From positions 22,746 to 86,745 of the forward strand of contig NZ_ASWI01000006.1 in assembly GCF_000407565.1 (NCBI RefSeq): a stretch of DNA of 64,000 nt. Reading direction: 5' to 3'. Each line of letters opens with the position of its first letter. Positions within the stretch are counted from its first letter, which is position 1. The position numbers were made by a program, and so were the translations under genes. The stretch comes from Enterococcus cecorum DSM 20682 = ATCC 43198 (lineage in GTDB: Bacteria; Bacillota; Bacilli; Lactobacillales; Enterococcaceae). The notes beneath the pieces were generated by a model. That model did not search any database, was not told the DNA's origin, and worked only from the letters and a program-made list of their open reading frames with translations. Of this stretch, positions 51,901 through 60,051 are shown in pieces.

Positions 51901-52194
51901 GTTTTACCTCGGGAAATTTATACAGCAACTGAGGATTGCTTGATGATTAGTAAAGAAGATTATCAAAGAATTGGCGGCTTTGATTTTACTTTAGCGAATC
52001 AGCTTCAGGGGATTGATTTAAGCTTGAAAGTACAGGATTTAGGTAAGAAAGTCATCTTTACACCGTATGCAACATTAGTAGAACAAACGAATATCAATCG
52101 TCAAATCGAAAGAAAAGCAAAAGAAAACTTTATCGATACGCATCAATCACAAATTTTAGCAGATTACTATCAAAATCCCAATAAGCTAGGTTAG
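48931..52194 (+). CDS. Methyltransferase-glycosyltransferase fusion (1087 residues)
   Basis: The N-terminal third (about residues 10-220) is a SAM-dependent methyltransferase with NVLEFGPGNGRMTRYL. A coiled, basic linker follows (about 370-420). A module with IIKGWGYSK and LYRKDVNDAL (about 430-510) precedes a GT2 domain (ISIAVPVYNVEEKWLRACVD, FMDNDDELAP, SQDYDFVLRA, about 585-830). A second, reduced GT-like domain ends the protein. The bifunctional methyltransferase/GT is known from enterococcal Epa loci (EpaN-type). It probably caps or extends the chain on the cytoplasmic side. The start abuts the exporter ATPase stop. Confidence 0.85.
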   Translation: MKYDFELSLDEHTSLGKIVKQIKPHSNVLEFGPGNGRMTRYLIDVLHCEVSIVEFDKELFDFVMTFAKDGVYGNIEDYHWVEKFKGQKYDAVVFADVLEHLTNPEEVLKQVVPFLKEDGQVLITFPNLAHNSVLIDLFNNQLNWNQYGLLDATHHSFFTEKGFLDLFQRVGLNVAIEDFTYSQVGQNEIDSHYEDLPLDVQFAFKNRLFGEVYQYFFALQKSPVAQPILEQPENSSFVKHVNIYFETPSGITSLTYTMNNRTGENRRYDLQVAEDVQNVYVEPLRGDGIVSFKAYINNQPYRRFTQKAMWNKDGIYLFSNTESENHFVFSGKGVANKTLSIELEYLFDGEFSEIQHVILNDFKRHRLEKMRIEQQRAEYEKQVQARYESMALRYNQVVESKAWQRHRKFKQFRDQLFANRSHKKLRDELIHLNIESVEVDSELHTTIIKGWGYSKVDHEPLNYQLQYDEGCFYKVTPLYRKDVNDALKLPDKKKYGFIIEVEHFENQGNVHLYVQTINGEQIPVLIDRHNLSNASVYRRVRYLLGMMRHLGIKGTIQHIKQRKNNQDAYDRWIEENESYDINQIKQEIATFSYQPKISIAVPVYNVEEKWLRACVDSLKNQYYSNWELCIADDASTQSYIRPLLEGMMAEDERIKVVFRSENGHISEATNSALGICTGDYIGFMDNDDELAPNALYEVVKALNEDRAIEFIYTDEDKITTRGKRFDPFFKPNWNETLLLGHNYITHFVVVKNDLVLREVGGLRKEYNGSQDYDFVLRATQKAKKIHHIAKILYHWRTVETSTALDPQTKEYAYVAGRRALEDHILRMNQRGKVTMTKNYGAYKIDFDHGDKAKISIIPTNPELVDATWAKALLEKTNYSNCELLLPAKVADLKNPRLTLTSATSVEQLIEAATGEYFVFIDARLLPADYRWLEEMMNFMKQKHAGLVTGKIVNQDDFVMNIGVVVDAQAKEIQYEQAGVSNKTIGYYFRPVLPREIYTATEDCLMISKEDYQRIGGFDFTLANQLQGIDLSLKVQDLGKKVIFTPYATLVEQTNINRQIERKAKENFIDTHQSQILADYYQNPNKLG

Positions 52195-52204
52195 GAGTGA
52201 AAAA

Positions 52205-54352
52205 ATGGCAGATCAATATACAATTTACATTGACAGTATTTTACGCAATGGGAACAATAATAGCATTGTCATTAGCGGTTGGGCTTTGAATGAAGAAACG
52301 AAAACCGTCCCTTCCATTCATGTTGAAGGATTTGATGGTATTGTCCAAATTTCATATGTTTATCGCGGAGATGTAAATGCATTACACAAGTTAGCCTCGA
52401 ATGTTTCTGCAGGTTTTCAAGTTGAATTAGACGGAAATCATAATCATAGTAATGTAATCCAATTAGTTTTTGAAGGAAATAATCATACAACAAAAAAAGA
52501 AGTAAATTTGAACCAAAAATTTCCACTTGTTCCCGGGACAGAAGGAAAGATAGTCCAAGGATTGAAAAAAATTAAATGTGGTTTGGGTTATTTTCGTAGG
52601 AATGGTCTAATGTCTACTCTACGAAGATTAAAAATGGATCAATCACCGGGAAAGAGTGTACAAGATTATCAAGTTTGGATTTCACAAAATGAGAACTGGG
52701 ATGTTGAAGCAATTCAGGCAGAAATTCAGAATTTTAAGTATCAGCCCAAAATTTCCATTTTAATGCCGGTTTATAATGTTGAACAGAAATGGTTAGAAAA
52801 ATGCATTCAATCTGTACAAAATCAGTTCTATTCAAATTGGGAATTATGTATGGCAGATGACTGTTCGACGGATTCGAGTGTTAGGTCAACATTAGAAAAA
52901 TATGCAGCAAGTGATGAAAGAATTAAGGTTGTATTTCGTGATGAAAATGGGCATATTAGTAGAGCAACTAATTCTGCTTTAGAAATTGCTACGGGTGAAT
53001 TTGTGGCACTATTAGATAATGACGATGAACTTGCACCTATTGCATTTTATGAAGTGGTGAAAGCCTTAAATGAGAATCCCGAGTTAGATTTAATTTATAG
53101 TGATGAGGATAAAATTGATACGAAAGGCAATCGATTTGATCCTTCCTTTAAGCCAGATTGGTCACCGGATTTATTATTAGGCACCAATTACATTTCTCAT
53201 TTAGGAGTATATCGACGTACAATCATGAATGAAATTGGTGGCTTTAGACCAGGGTTTGAAGGTTCACAAGATTATGATTTAGTATTAAGATTTACAGAAC
53301 AAACAACAGCTCGAAGAATTCATCATATTACAAAAATCCTTTATTATTGGCGTATTTTACCAACCTCAACCGCGGCCAATCAATCTACTAAGGGTTATGC
53401 GTTTGAAGCTGGTTTGAAAGCTGTTCAAGAAGCTCTGGTTAGGCGTGGTATTAAGGGTACTGCTCATCATGCTGCAGGAAACGGGCTTTATGATGTTGAT
53501 TATGCTATTTTAAGTGAAGATTTGGTAAGTATCATTATTCCGACACGTGATGGTTATGATGATATGTTACGTTGTTTATCTTCTATTGTATCCAAAACAA
53601 GCTATCAAAATTATGAAATTATAGTGGCAGATAACGGTAGTACTGATGAACGGATGGAAAAGTTGTATGCGAATTTTAAGGGACAGCTAGGTGAACGCTT
53701 CAGAGTAGAGTCGATTAATATTCCATTTAACTACTCTAGAATCAATAATTTAGCAGCTCAAAAAGCAAATGGTAAATATTTATTATTCTTAAATAATGAT
53801 ACAGAGGTGATAACTCCTGATTGGATTACAAAGATGGTCTCATTTGCTCAATTTGAGCGAATTGGAATTGTAGGAGCAAAACTTTATTATCCAAATCAAA
53901 CTATTCAACATGCAGGTGTCATTGTTGGATTAGGAGGAGCTGCAGGACATTGTCATCATACATATCCCAAGGGTGATTTTGGCTATTTTGGTAAATTGGA
54001 GATTAATGTCAATTATCTTGCAGTTACGGCTGCATGCTGTATGATTCGTAAGGCTGATTTTGAACTATTAGGCGGATTTGAAGAAGAACTTACTGTTGCT
54101 TTCAATGATGTTGATTTATGTTTACGTGAATATGAAACTGGTCATGATAATGTTTGGTTACATGGTGTGGAATTATATCATTATGAGTCTCAATCTAGAG
54201 GGTATGAGAATACACCTGAAAAACAAGAAAGATTTAATAAGGAAACAAAATTTATGGAGAGTCGATGGGCGAAATATATAGAAAACGACCCATTTTACAA
54301 TCCAAATTTATCTCGTGTAGGTGGCCATTTTGGGGTTAGAATTGAAGAATAA
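52205..54352 (+). CDS. Double GT2 glycosyltransferase (715 residues)
   Basis: An N-terminal module (about residues 5-80, IVISGWALNEE and YRGDVNALHK) like that in the preceding protein is followed by a GT2 domain (about 180-420, ISILMPVYNVEQKWLEKCIQ, LLDNDDELAP, SQDYDLVLRF) and a second GT2 (about 440-700, SIIIPTRDGYDDMLRCL, ADNGSTDER, FLNNDTEV). Two active sites suggest alternating or successive sugar additions, as in RgpF-like or EpaO-type enzymes. It lies 10 bp after its neighbour, and the two first GT2 domains are visibly homologous. Confidence 0.87.
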   Translation: MADQYTIYIDSILRNGNNNSIVISGWALNEETKTVPSIHVEGFDGIVQISYVYRGDVNALHKLASNVSAGFQVELDGNHNHSNVIQLVFEGNNHTTKKEVNLNQKFPLVPGTEGKIVQGLKKIKCGLGYFRRNGLMSTLRRLKMDQSPGKSVQDYQVWISQNENWDVEAIQAEIQNFKYQPKISILMPVYNVEQKWLEKCIQSVQNQFYSNWELCMADDCSTDSSVRSTLEKYAASDERIKVVFRDENGHISRATNSALEIATGEFVALLDNDDELAPIAFYEVVKALNENPELDLIYSDEDKIDTKGNRFDPSFKPDWSPDLLLGTNYISHLGVYRRTIMNEIGGFRPGFEGSQDYDLVLRFTEQTTARRIHHITKILYYWRILPTSTAANQSTKGYAFEAGLKAVQEALVRRGIKGTAHHAAGNGLYDVDYAILSEDLVSIIIPTRDGYDDMLRCLSSIVSKTSYQNYEIIVADNGSTDERMEKLYANFKGQLGERFRVESINIPFNYSRINNLAAQKANGKYLLFLNNDTEVITPDWITKMVSFAQFERIGIVGAKLYYPNQTIQHAGVIVGLGGAAGHCHHTYPKGDFGYFGKLEINVNYLAVTAACCMIRKADFELLGGFEEELTVAFNDVDLCLREYETGHDNVWLHGVELYHYESQSRGYENTPEKQERFNKETKFMESRWAKYIENDPFYNPNLSRVGGHFGVRIEE

Positions 54353-54365
54353 TAAGGAGAAATCA

Positions 54366-56225
54366 ATGCTGTATAGATTCAGATATATTATTGGATGTAT
54401 TATTGTTGTACTGGGTGTATTATTTAATATAAATATGAGTTCGATTGGAGTTTTTAATTCTGTCTACAATGATTCAGATGAATCTACTACAATGATTGGT
54501 GTTCCTAGAGAAATAAGAAGTGATGAATGGTTAGTACAAACACCATTTTATTTTTCTCAGTCTGAGGATAATTATCAGGTTTTAAATGATAAAATAAATG
54601 AAAATGCGATAATTATGTATAATGCACCTGTTAAGGATATTACAATTATTGGTAAGCCATTCAATTGGGGTTTTCTTTTTTTACCAAAAGATAGGGCATA
54701 CTCATTTTATTGGATGTCTAAACTAGTGATTCTATTTTTGGTAAGTTTTGAATTTTGTATGATAATTCTCAAAAGGAACAAAAAATTGTCGCTATTTAGT
54801 GCATTAATTATTACATTTTCTCCAGGTGTCCAATGGTGGTTTATGCAGCATTTGGGCGACTTAATTCTGTTTACTTTAGGTATTATGACAATGTTATATT
54901 ATTTTTTAGCAGTAAATAAAGAGTTGTGGAAAGATGTTTTGCTTGCTATAGGATTAACAATATTTTCTATAGGGTTTATTTTAGTAATTTATCCTGCATT
55001 TCAAGTTCCTTTAGCATATCTTATTTTATTTTGGCTAATAGGAATAGTAATTATAGAGACTCCTAAGTTTAGTGTAACAAAATTAGCTATAATACTTGGT
55101 TCTATTTTTGCTATAAGTATGGTTTGCTATCATTTTTATGTAGTTTCTGCTGATGCACTCAAACTATTGTTAAATACAATTTATCCTGGTGCGAGAACAT
55201 ATAGTGGTGGTTCTTTTAGTTTAATAGATTTTGCGGACCCAATTTCAAATATTCTATTACCTGTTAAATCTATTTCTAATATTTCAAATAATTGTGAGTC
55301 AGCTGCATTTTTTAGTTTAATGCCATTTGTACCAATTCTGCTTTGGAATAAAAGAGATTATGATAAAGTAGATAAGTATATCTTTATCTTTTATGTTTAT
55401 TTAATATATATGTTCTGTTTCTTAGTTGTTGGTTTACCACACATTGCATCAAAAATTTTACTATTGAATTTTACAATTGATACAAGATTAGCTACAATTA
55501 TTCATTTTGTATCATTGCTATGTACAATAATGTTGTTAAATAATTTAGTGATACTTAAGAATATTGATACTAGGAATAAGATAGTTGTCACCCTATTGTT
55601 TGTACTATTTTGGGGTTCCTTAACAGTTCTTTCTGGATACAATACTTACTTTGGTAAATCATTATTTTGTATTTTATTAGTGTTGTTAGGTGTATTTATG
55701 TATATGCTTTTATCTTATCAGAAAATAGCCATTGCTATGATATTCTGCTTGGTTATCATATCTGGAATGATAGTTAATCCAATAGTAATAGGAACTGGCC
55801 AAATTGATAATCTAAAAATTGTTAAAGAAATAAAAAATATAAATAAACATGATAAAAATGCAAGATGGGTAAGTGAGACAACTTTTGGGGATGGAATATT
55901 AACCGCCTCAGGTGCGAATACATTTAGTTCTGTTAGATTTTATCCTGATATGAAAGAATTAAATTCGATATCAGAAAATATTCAGAGAGATGAACAAATA
56001 TATAATAGATATCATCGAAGAAGTATTGAAATTACAAAAGAAAAAAATACAGTTTTCGAACTTATTGCTCCGGATAATATATTAATTAAAATGAATATTC
56101 AAGATTTGAGAAAATTAAAAATTAATTATGTTATGAGTGATAAGGATTTAGGTAAAATCTCTAAAAAATTTAAGTTAGAATATGGCCCAGATAAAAATGG
56201 CATTAGGATATACAAGCTTAAATAA
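54366..56225 (+). CDS. Large multi-spanning membrane protein, GT-C-like
   Basis: A 619-residue integral membrane protein with about 12 hydrophobic helices and one early extracytoplasmic loop rich in acidic residues (GVPREIRSDEWLVQTPFYFS). That loop and the overall size resemble GT-C polyprenyl-phosphate-sugar transferases found in variable parts of Epa and Rgp loci, which decorate the exported polymer. No established gene name can be given. Base composition is more AT-rich than in the upstream GT genes. ATG 54366 follows AAGGAGAAA. It is the last gene before the mobile region. Confidence 0.72.
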   Translation: MLYRFRYIIGCIIVVLGVLFNINMSSIGVFNSVYNDSDESTTMIGVPREIRSDEWLVQTPFYFSQSEDNYQVLNDKINENAIIMYNAPVKDITIIGKPFNWGFLFLPKDRAYSFYWMSKLVILFLVSFEFCMIILKRNKKLSLFSALIITFSPGVQWWFMQHLGDLILFTLGIMTMLYYFLAVNKELWKDVLLAIGLTIFSIGFILVIYPAFQVPLAYLILFWLIGIVIIETPKFSVTKLAIILGSIFAISMVCYHFYVVSADALKLLLNTIYPGARTYSGGSFSLIDFADPISNILLPVKSISNISNNCESAAFFSLMPFVPILLWNKRDYDKVDKYIFIFYVYLIYMFCFLVVGLPHIASKILLLNFTIDTRLATIIHFVSLLCTIMLLNNLVILKNIDTRNKIVVTLLFVLFWGSLTVLSGYNTYFGKSLFCILLVLLGVFMYMLLSYQKIAIAMIFCLVIISGMIVNPIVIGTGQIDNLKIVKEIKNINKHDKNARWVSETTFGDGILTASGANTFSSVRFYPDMKELNSISENIQRDEQIYNRYHRRSIEITKEKNTVFELIAPDNILIKMNIQDLRKLKINYVMSDKDLGKISKKFKLEYGPDKNGIRIYKLK

Positions 56226-56412
56226 TTTTATATGCCAAATTGGATATAAATAAAAATTATGTGTAAGTGTCTAATTTTTACCTGAATGCCAACCGTTAAA
56301 TTAGAAATTTCTAATAATTGGAATTCTCTCAAAAAATTAAATAACAATGATTAAAAACTCTGTGTAAGCAACCTTATACAGAGTTTTTTGTTTGCTCAAT
56401 TTTAAAACAGAA
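56226..56412 (+). other. Gap between the polysaccharide locus and IS66
   Basis: No coding feature. It holds a 14-bp perfect palindrome TTAGAAATTTCTAA at about 56304-56317 and the terminator listed next. Confidence 0.5.
56354..56390 (+). terminator. Terminator after the polysaccharide locus
   Basis: AACTCTGTGTAAG pairs with CTTATACAGAGTT (one wobble) and is followed by six T. Confidence 0.9.
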
Positions 56413-56441
56413 GTAAGCGCCCAATAACGAGGTATATTGAA

Positions 56442-56473
56442 AATCTCCAAAGTCACTCGACTTTGGAGATTCT
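56442..56473 (-). terminator. Hairpin at the left end of IS66
   Basis: AATCTCCAAAGTC and GACTTTGGAGATT form a 13-bp stem with a 4-nt loop and T residues. It may block transcripts entering or leaving the element. Confidence 0.8.
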
Positions 56474-56478
56474 TTTCT

Positions 56479-58018
56479 TTATTTACAATTTGCTTGTACA
56501 GTTTCTGACCATGGCAAATAAGCTTCTAGAACTGCTTTTTTTGCGAAAGACTCCTCATTTGGCAACTTCTCCAAAAGATAGGTAAGATATTTCTCTGAGT
56601 CTAAGCCATTTCGTTTGGCAGTTTCTAAAAGAGACAGGATGATTGCACTAGACTTGGCTCCTTCAAAGCTTTGAGAGAAAAGCCAATTCTTCCGTCCCAG
56701 GACTAAACCTTTAATCGCACGCTCAGCTAGATTATTGGATAATACTAATGAGCCATCCGCTAAAACTGTTTTGAATGTTTCCTCATATTTCAACGCATAG
56801 GTAATCGCACTACCTAACTTTGATCCTGGGAGTACTGATTGATTGCGACACCAATCAAAGAAAGACATCATTAGAGGGGCTAATCTTTCTTTACGTTTGC
56901 TCAATCTTTCATCTGAAGGCAGTTCAGCCCAAGAGGCTTCTAGTGAAAACATCTGGTCACAATAATCTAATCCCTTGCGTCCCAATGACTGCTTATCTGC
57001 TTGTTTCGGCGTTGCTTCAAAAAATTTTCGACGTACATGTGCCCAACAACCTACTAACTTTGCTTTAGGTAGTTGGCGATACGCTGACCACATATCACAG
57101 TGAACATAGCCTTCATATTCACCAAGAAATTCTTGAACAGCCAAACCGCTTCTGCGCCGATCATGATGATAGAGTGTAATTGGCTGTACTGTTTGTTTTC
57201 CTGAAAGGAATGTCCAGTAATAGGTCAAAGAGGTATCATTCTCTAAAACTCTATAGGCTGTCTCATCCGCATGAAGAAGGCTTTGTGTTAATAACTTTTC
57301 ACGCAGTAATTCATAGAGTAGTTCGAAATAATACTGACTAGACTTGATATGCCAATTAGCCATCTCTTTACGACTAATCGGTAGCCCCATTTTCTGCCAA
57401 TCCGCTTCTTGTCGATAGTTTGGCACTTTCAGTGTGAATTTCTGATGAATGGTGTGCGCAATAACAGAAGCTGAACCCAGACTATGCGCCAAGGGCGCCT
57501 TAGGTATAGGGGCCTTGATGATTTTATCTGTCGCATTTTTCTTGCTACAAGCAACACATTTATAGGCGTGCTGAATATGATCCACTCGTTTTAACTGTGC
57601 AGGAACATAGACTAATTCTTGTCGTTGCACACACGAACCGATCTCTTTTAACTTTTCATGACAATCTGGACAAGTACAAGCTTCTCCCGTCAATTCATGG
57701 TGGATGACTTCTGGTTTAAATTGTTGAAAAATGGCTTGCCGTTTGCCTTTCGCTTTTTTCCGGCGATAAGTAATGGTTTCTTCTTCTGATTTACCTGGGA
57801 CAGTCACTTTCTTCTTCAGGAAGTTCCATGTCATCAAACAGGCTCAATTGATTCTGATTATAGTCACGCTTTTCAGAGGATTTACCATAAAGTTTTTTGG
57901 TAAGGTAAGCGACTTGTTCGCGCAAAAGCGCAAGTTCATTAGACATTGCTTCAATTATTTTTACTTGTGTTTCAATTGTTTTTGTCAGTCTTTCAATCGT
58001 TTTTTCTGATGATGACAT
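56479..58018 (-). pseudogene. tnpC: IS66 transposase (TnpC), frameshifted
   Basis: The N-terminal piece (57791-58018, 75 residues) has the coiled-coil leader ALLREQVAYLTKKLYGKSSE and reads LSLFDDMELPEEESDCPR before its stop. The main piece (56479-57837) resumes with VTVPGKSEEETITYRRKKAK, contains the zinc-like CTCPDCHEKLKEIG, HADETAYRV and the DDE-type transposase core, and ends at 56479. One extra A in the GAAGAAGAAAGTG run at the join would explain the break. Without it the protein would be about 510 residues, the IS66 norm. The transposase is probably inactive unless frameshifting occurs. Confidence 0.85.
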
Positions 58019-58072
58019 CTTCGTTAACTCCTCAAGATTTTTCTTTATTATACGCGAAAAAAAGCCGATATT

Positions 58073-58423
58073 TCAATAGAAATGTCGACTTTGACTCTCT
58101 AAAATTTTCGGTGTAATAGAGAATCCTTTCATTAACCATTCGACTTGTTCAGGCGTTAAAGCCTGAACCTCCGTAGTACTTCTTGGCCAAGCTAACTGTC
58201 CATTTTCAAAACGTTTATAAAGCAACCAGAAACCTTCACCATCCCAGTAGAGGGCTTTAAATCGATCACTTTTTCCACCACAAAAAAGAAAGACGGATTT
58301 TGAAAAAGGGTCTAAATCAAATTGTGATTGAATAAGGTAAGCCAGTGAATCGATCCCTTTTCGTAAATCCGTTTTTCCACAAACAATGTAGACAGGACCC
58401 AGCTCACTCAAGTTTAGCCCCAT
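58073..58423 (-). CDS. tnpB: IS66 accessory protein TnpB
   Basis: A 116-residue protein of the IS66 Orf2 type. GKTDLRKGIDSLAYLIQS at the start and FLFCGGKSDRFKALYWDGEG in the middle are its hallmarks. It is required with TnpC for IS66 transposition in studied elements, but its biochemical role is unclear. It lies 54 bp upstream of tnpC and overlaps tnpA by 20 bp. Confidence 0.93.
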   Translation of the reverse strand: MGLNLSELGPVYIVCGKTDLRKGIDSLAYLIQSQFDLDPFSKSVFLFCGGKSDRFKALYWDGEGFWLLYKRFENGQLAWPRSTTEVQALTPEQVEWLMKGFSITPKILESQSRHFY

Positions 58424-58598
58424 AAGAGAACACCTTTTCTAAAATTTCATTTCGTTGAGATGCGTCAAGTGATGAGAAAAAGCTGAGTTCAAGTGACCCC
58501 ACTTTACAACGAAGCAAGAGCTCATTTTTGCTTCGTTGCTTGAAGTGATTCCTTTCATTTTTGGAGATCTCTAAAGGGACAATTGGTTGTTTCGTCAT
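58404..58598 (-). CDS. tnpA: IS66 accessory protein TnpA (short form)
   Basis: A 64-residue protein. It starts MTKQPIVPLEISKNERNHFK after GGAGAGG and ends with a helical segment (LDASQRNEILEKVFSYG). In position and size it is the short first gene of IS66-family elements from Firmicutes, shorter than the classical TnpA. It overlaps tnpB, indicating coupling. An in-frame extension to 58664 has no suitable ribosome binding site. Confidence 0.8.
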   Translation of the reverse strand: MTKQPIVPLEISKNERNHFKQRSKNELLLRCKVGSLELSFFSSLDASQRNEILEKVFSYGAKLE

Positions 58599-58708
58599 AA
58601 AAAATCCTCTCCAATCTTCTGTTTGAATACAGTATAACTGGAGGACTGGAGGGATGCTATACACCTTGTTATTGGACGCTTACCCAAATGAAAGGAGCAT
58701 TAAGAAAT

Positions 58709-59518
58709 ATGAATAAGAAATTAAAGCGATTGCTTACAGGTATGCTTACCCTTGCAACCGTATTTACCGCCCTGCCAGCTTCGGCAGTCCATGCGTCAGA
58801 AAAGCAATACTGGACGGACGCAGAGGAAAAGGCAGGATATGTAGAAAAGGTTATGAATGACGGCAGTATCGGTTCTACATTCCATGAAAGCATTATGCAG
58901 GTGGAGGGCGAAACGGCTTACTGTATCGACATCAACACCTCTTTTGAAAATGGTTATAAAACACGTTCTGACGCAAGCTCACGCATGAGTGCCGACCAGA
59001 TAGCGGATGTTGCCCTGTCCCTTGAATACGTCAAGCAGTATGGGGCAGGCCATAAGGGGCTGAACCATAAACAGCTTTACTTGCTGGAACAATGCGTTGT
59101 GTGGCAGAGGTTAAGCGTTCATCTGGGCTGGCAGTGTGATAACGTCAGAGCTTCCTATGATGAAATCTCAAAAGCCGTGTAAGATGAAGTCTATGCTGGG
59201 GCAAAGGCACAGGAAGCAGACGGAACGGTGGACGCTGAAACCATGACAGACACAACGGCATTTCTGGAAACGTTCTTCAAGCTCTATCCAACCGCTACGG
59301 AAAAGGAACTTGCCTATTACGTGGCTGGGAATGCCCTTGAACCGATAAACGGCGACTATCTGTATTCAGAGTTGATAAACCCTATATTCACGCAGGATGG
59401 GGAAAATGTGAAAGTGAGCGTGTCAGTGAAATTCCTTGACAATCAAACAAAGGCTACACAGATTTCACAGTTTGAGCTTGTACTTCATAAAGATAGTAAT
59501 TGGAAGATTATAGGATAA
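58709..59518 (+). pseudogene. Chimeric remnant: thioester-domain surface protein fused to TcpC-like conjugation protein
   Basis: The first part (58709-59182, 157 residues) has a signal peptide (LLTGMLTLATVFTALPASAV) and a TQXA-type thioester domain, with Cys in AYCIDINTS and Gln in LLEQCVVWQ. A TAA at 59180-59182 interrupts it, but the same frame continues as DEVYAGAKAQEADGT and into TTAFLETFFKLYPTATEKEL..DSNWKIIG, which matches the C-terminal NTF2-like end of TcpC/Tn916 Orf13. The two parts belong to different genes of a conjugative element, so a deletion has fused them in frame. The IS66 right end lies 25 bp upstream and has displaced the original promoter. Confidence 0.8.
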
Positions 59519-59532
59519 CTTTAGATAATTAA

Positions 59533-59568
59533 GGCTTGCAAAATATTAAACTGTCATTTTTGCAAGCC
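59533..59568 (+). terminator. Hairpin after the TcpC remnant
   Basis: GGCTTGCAAAA and TTTTTGCAAGCC pair over 11 bp with a 13-nt loop. No T run follows, so it may be a weak terminator. Confidence 0.6.
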
Positions 59569-59592
59569 AGTTCTAATTACATATACGTATGA

Positions 59593-59621
59593 TTGACAAA
59601 TACAAAAAAATTGATTATACT
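59593..59621 (+). promoter_or_regulatory. Consensus promoter of the GntR-ABC module
   Basis: TTGACA (59593-59598), 17 bp, TATACT (59616-59621); near consensus. Confidence 0.9.
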
Positions 59622-59664
59622 GTTTATAGTGAATATGAACACTAGAATGTTAGGGGGTGGTAAA

Positions 59665-60051
59665 TTGAAAATTATTATACAAAATTCATCTGAAGTACCC
59701 ATTTATCAACAAATATATGAACAATTAAAAGAAGAAATACTTGCAGGTAAGATTGCACAGGGAGAAATACTTCCTTCAATAAGACAATTATCAAAAGAAT
59801 TAAAGGTTAGTGTGATTACAACAACAAGAGCTTATACTGATTTGGAGAATGATGGATATATTATGATTGTTCAAGGTAAAGGCTGTTTTGTAAAAGAAAT
59901 TAATCGAGATATACTTGAGGAAAAAGTATTATCAATTATTGAAGAACATTTCACGGAAATATGGAAATGTGCAAAAATGTTGGGTAAATCTAATGAAGAA
60001 TTATTTGAAATTATCAAAACTTTAACGGAGGAATTAAATAATGAAAACTAA
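59665..60051 (+). CDS. GntR family regulator, YtrA type
   Basis: A 128-residue regulator with an N-terminal winged helix (VPIYQQIYEQLKEEI, SIRQLSKELKVS) and a short C-terminal helical dimerisation region, typical of the YtrA subfamily that controls adjacent ABC transporter genes. The start is TTG 59665 after GGGGGTGG. It overlaps the ATPase gene by 11 bp, so the module is coupled. It probably represses its own operon. Confidence 0.88.
   Translation: MKIIIQNSSEVPIYQQIYEQLKEEILAGKIAQGEILPSIRQLSKELKVSVITTTRAYTDLENDGYIMIVQGKGCFVKEINRDILEEKVLSIIEEHFTEIWKCAKMLGKSNEELFEIIKTLTEELNNEN

Larger units (their letters stand above)
56413..58683 (-). mobile_element. IS66-family insertion sequence
   Basis: Both ends match as inverted repeats: left GTAAGCGCCCAATAACGAGG and right, read inward, GTAAGCGTCCAATAACAAGG. 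The element carries the three IS66 genes tnpA, tnpB and tnpC, all on the minus strand. The 8-bp flanks, AAACAGAA (left) and CCAAATGA (right), differ, so the expected target duplication is absent. An internal hairpin (AATCTCCAAAGTC/GACTTTGGAGATT) sits at the left end. Confidence 0.93.
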
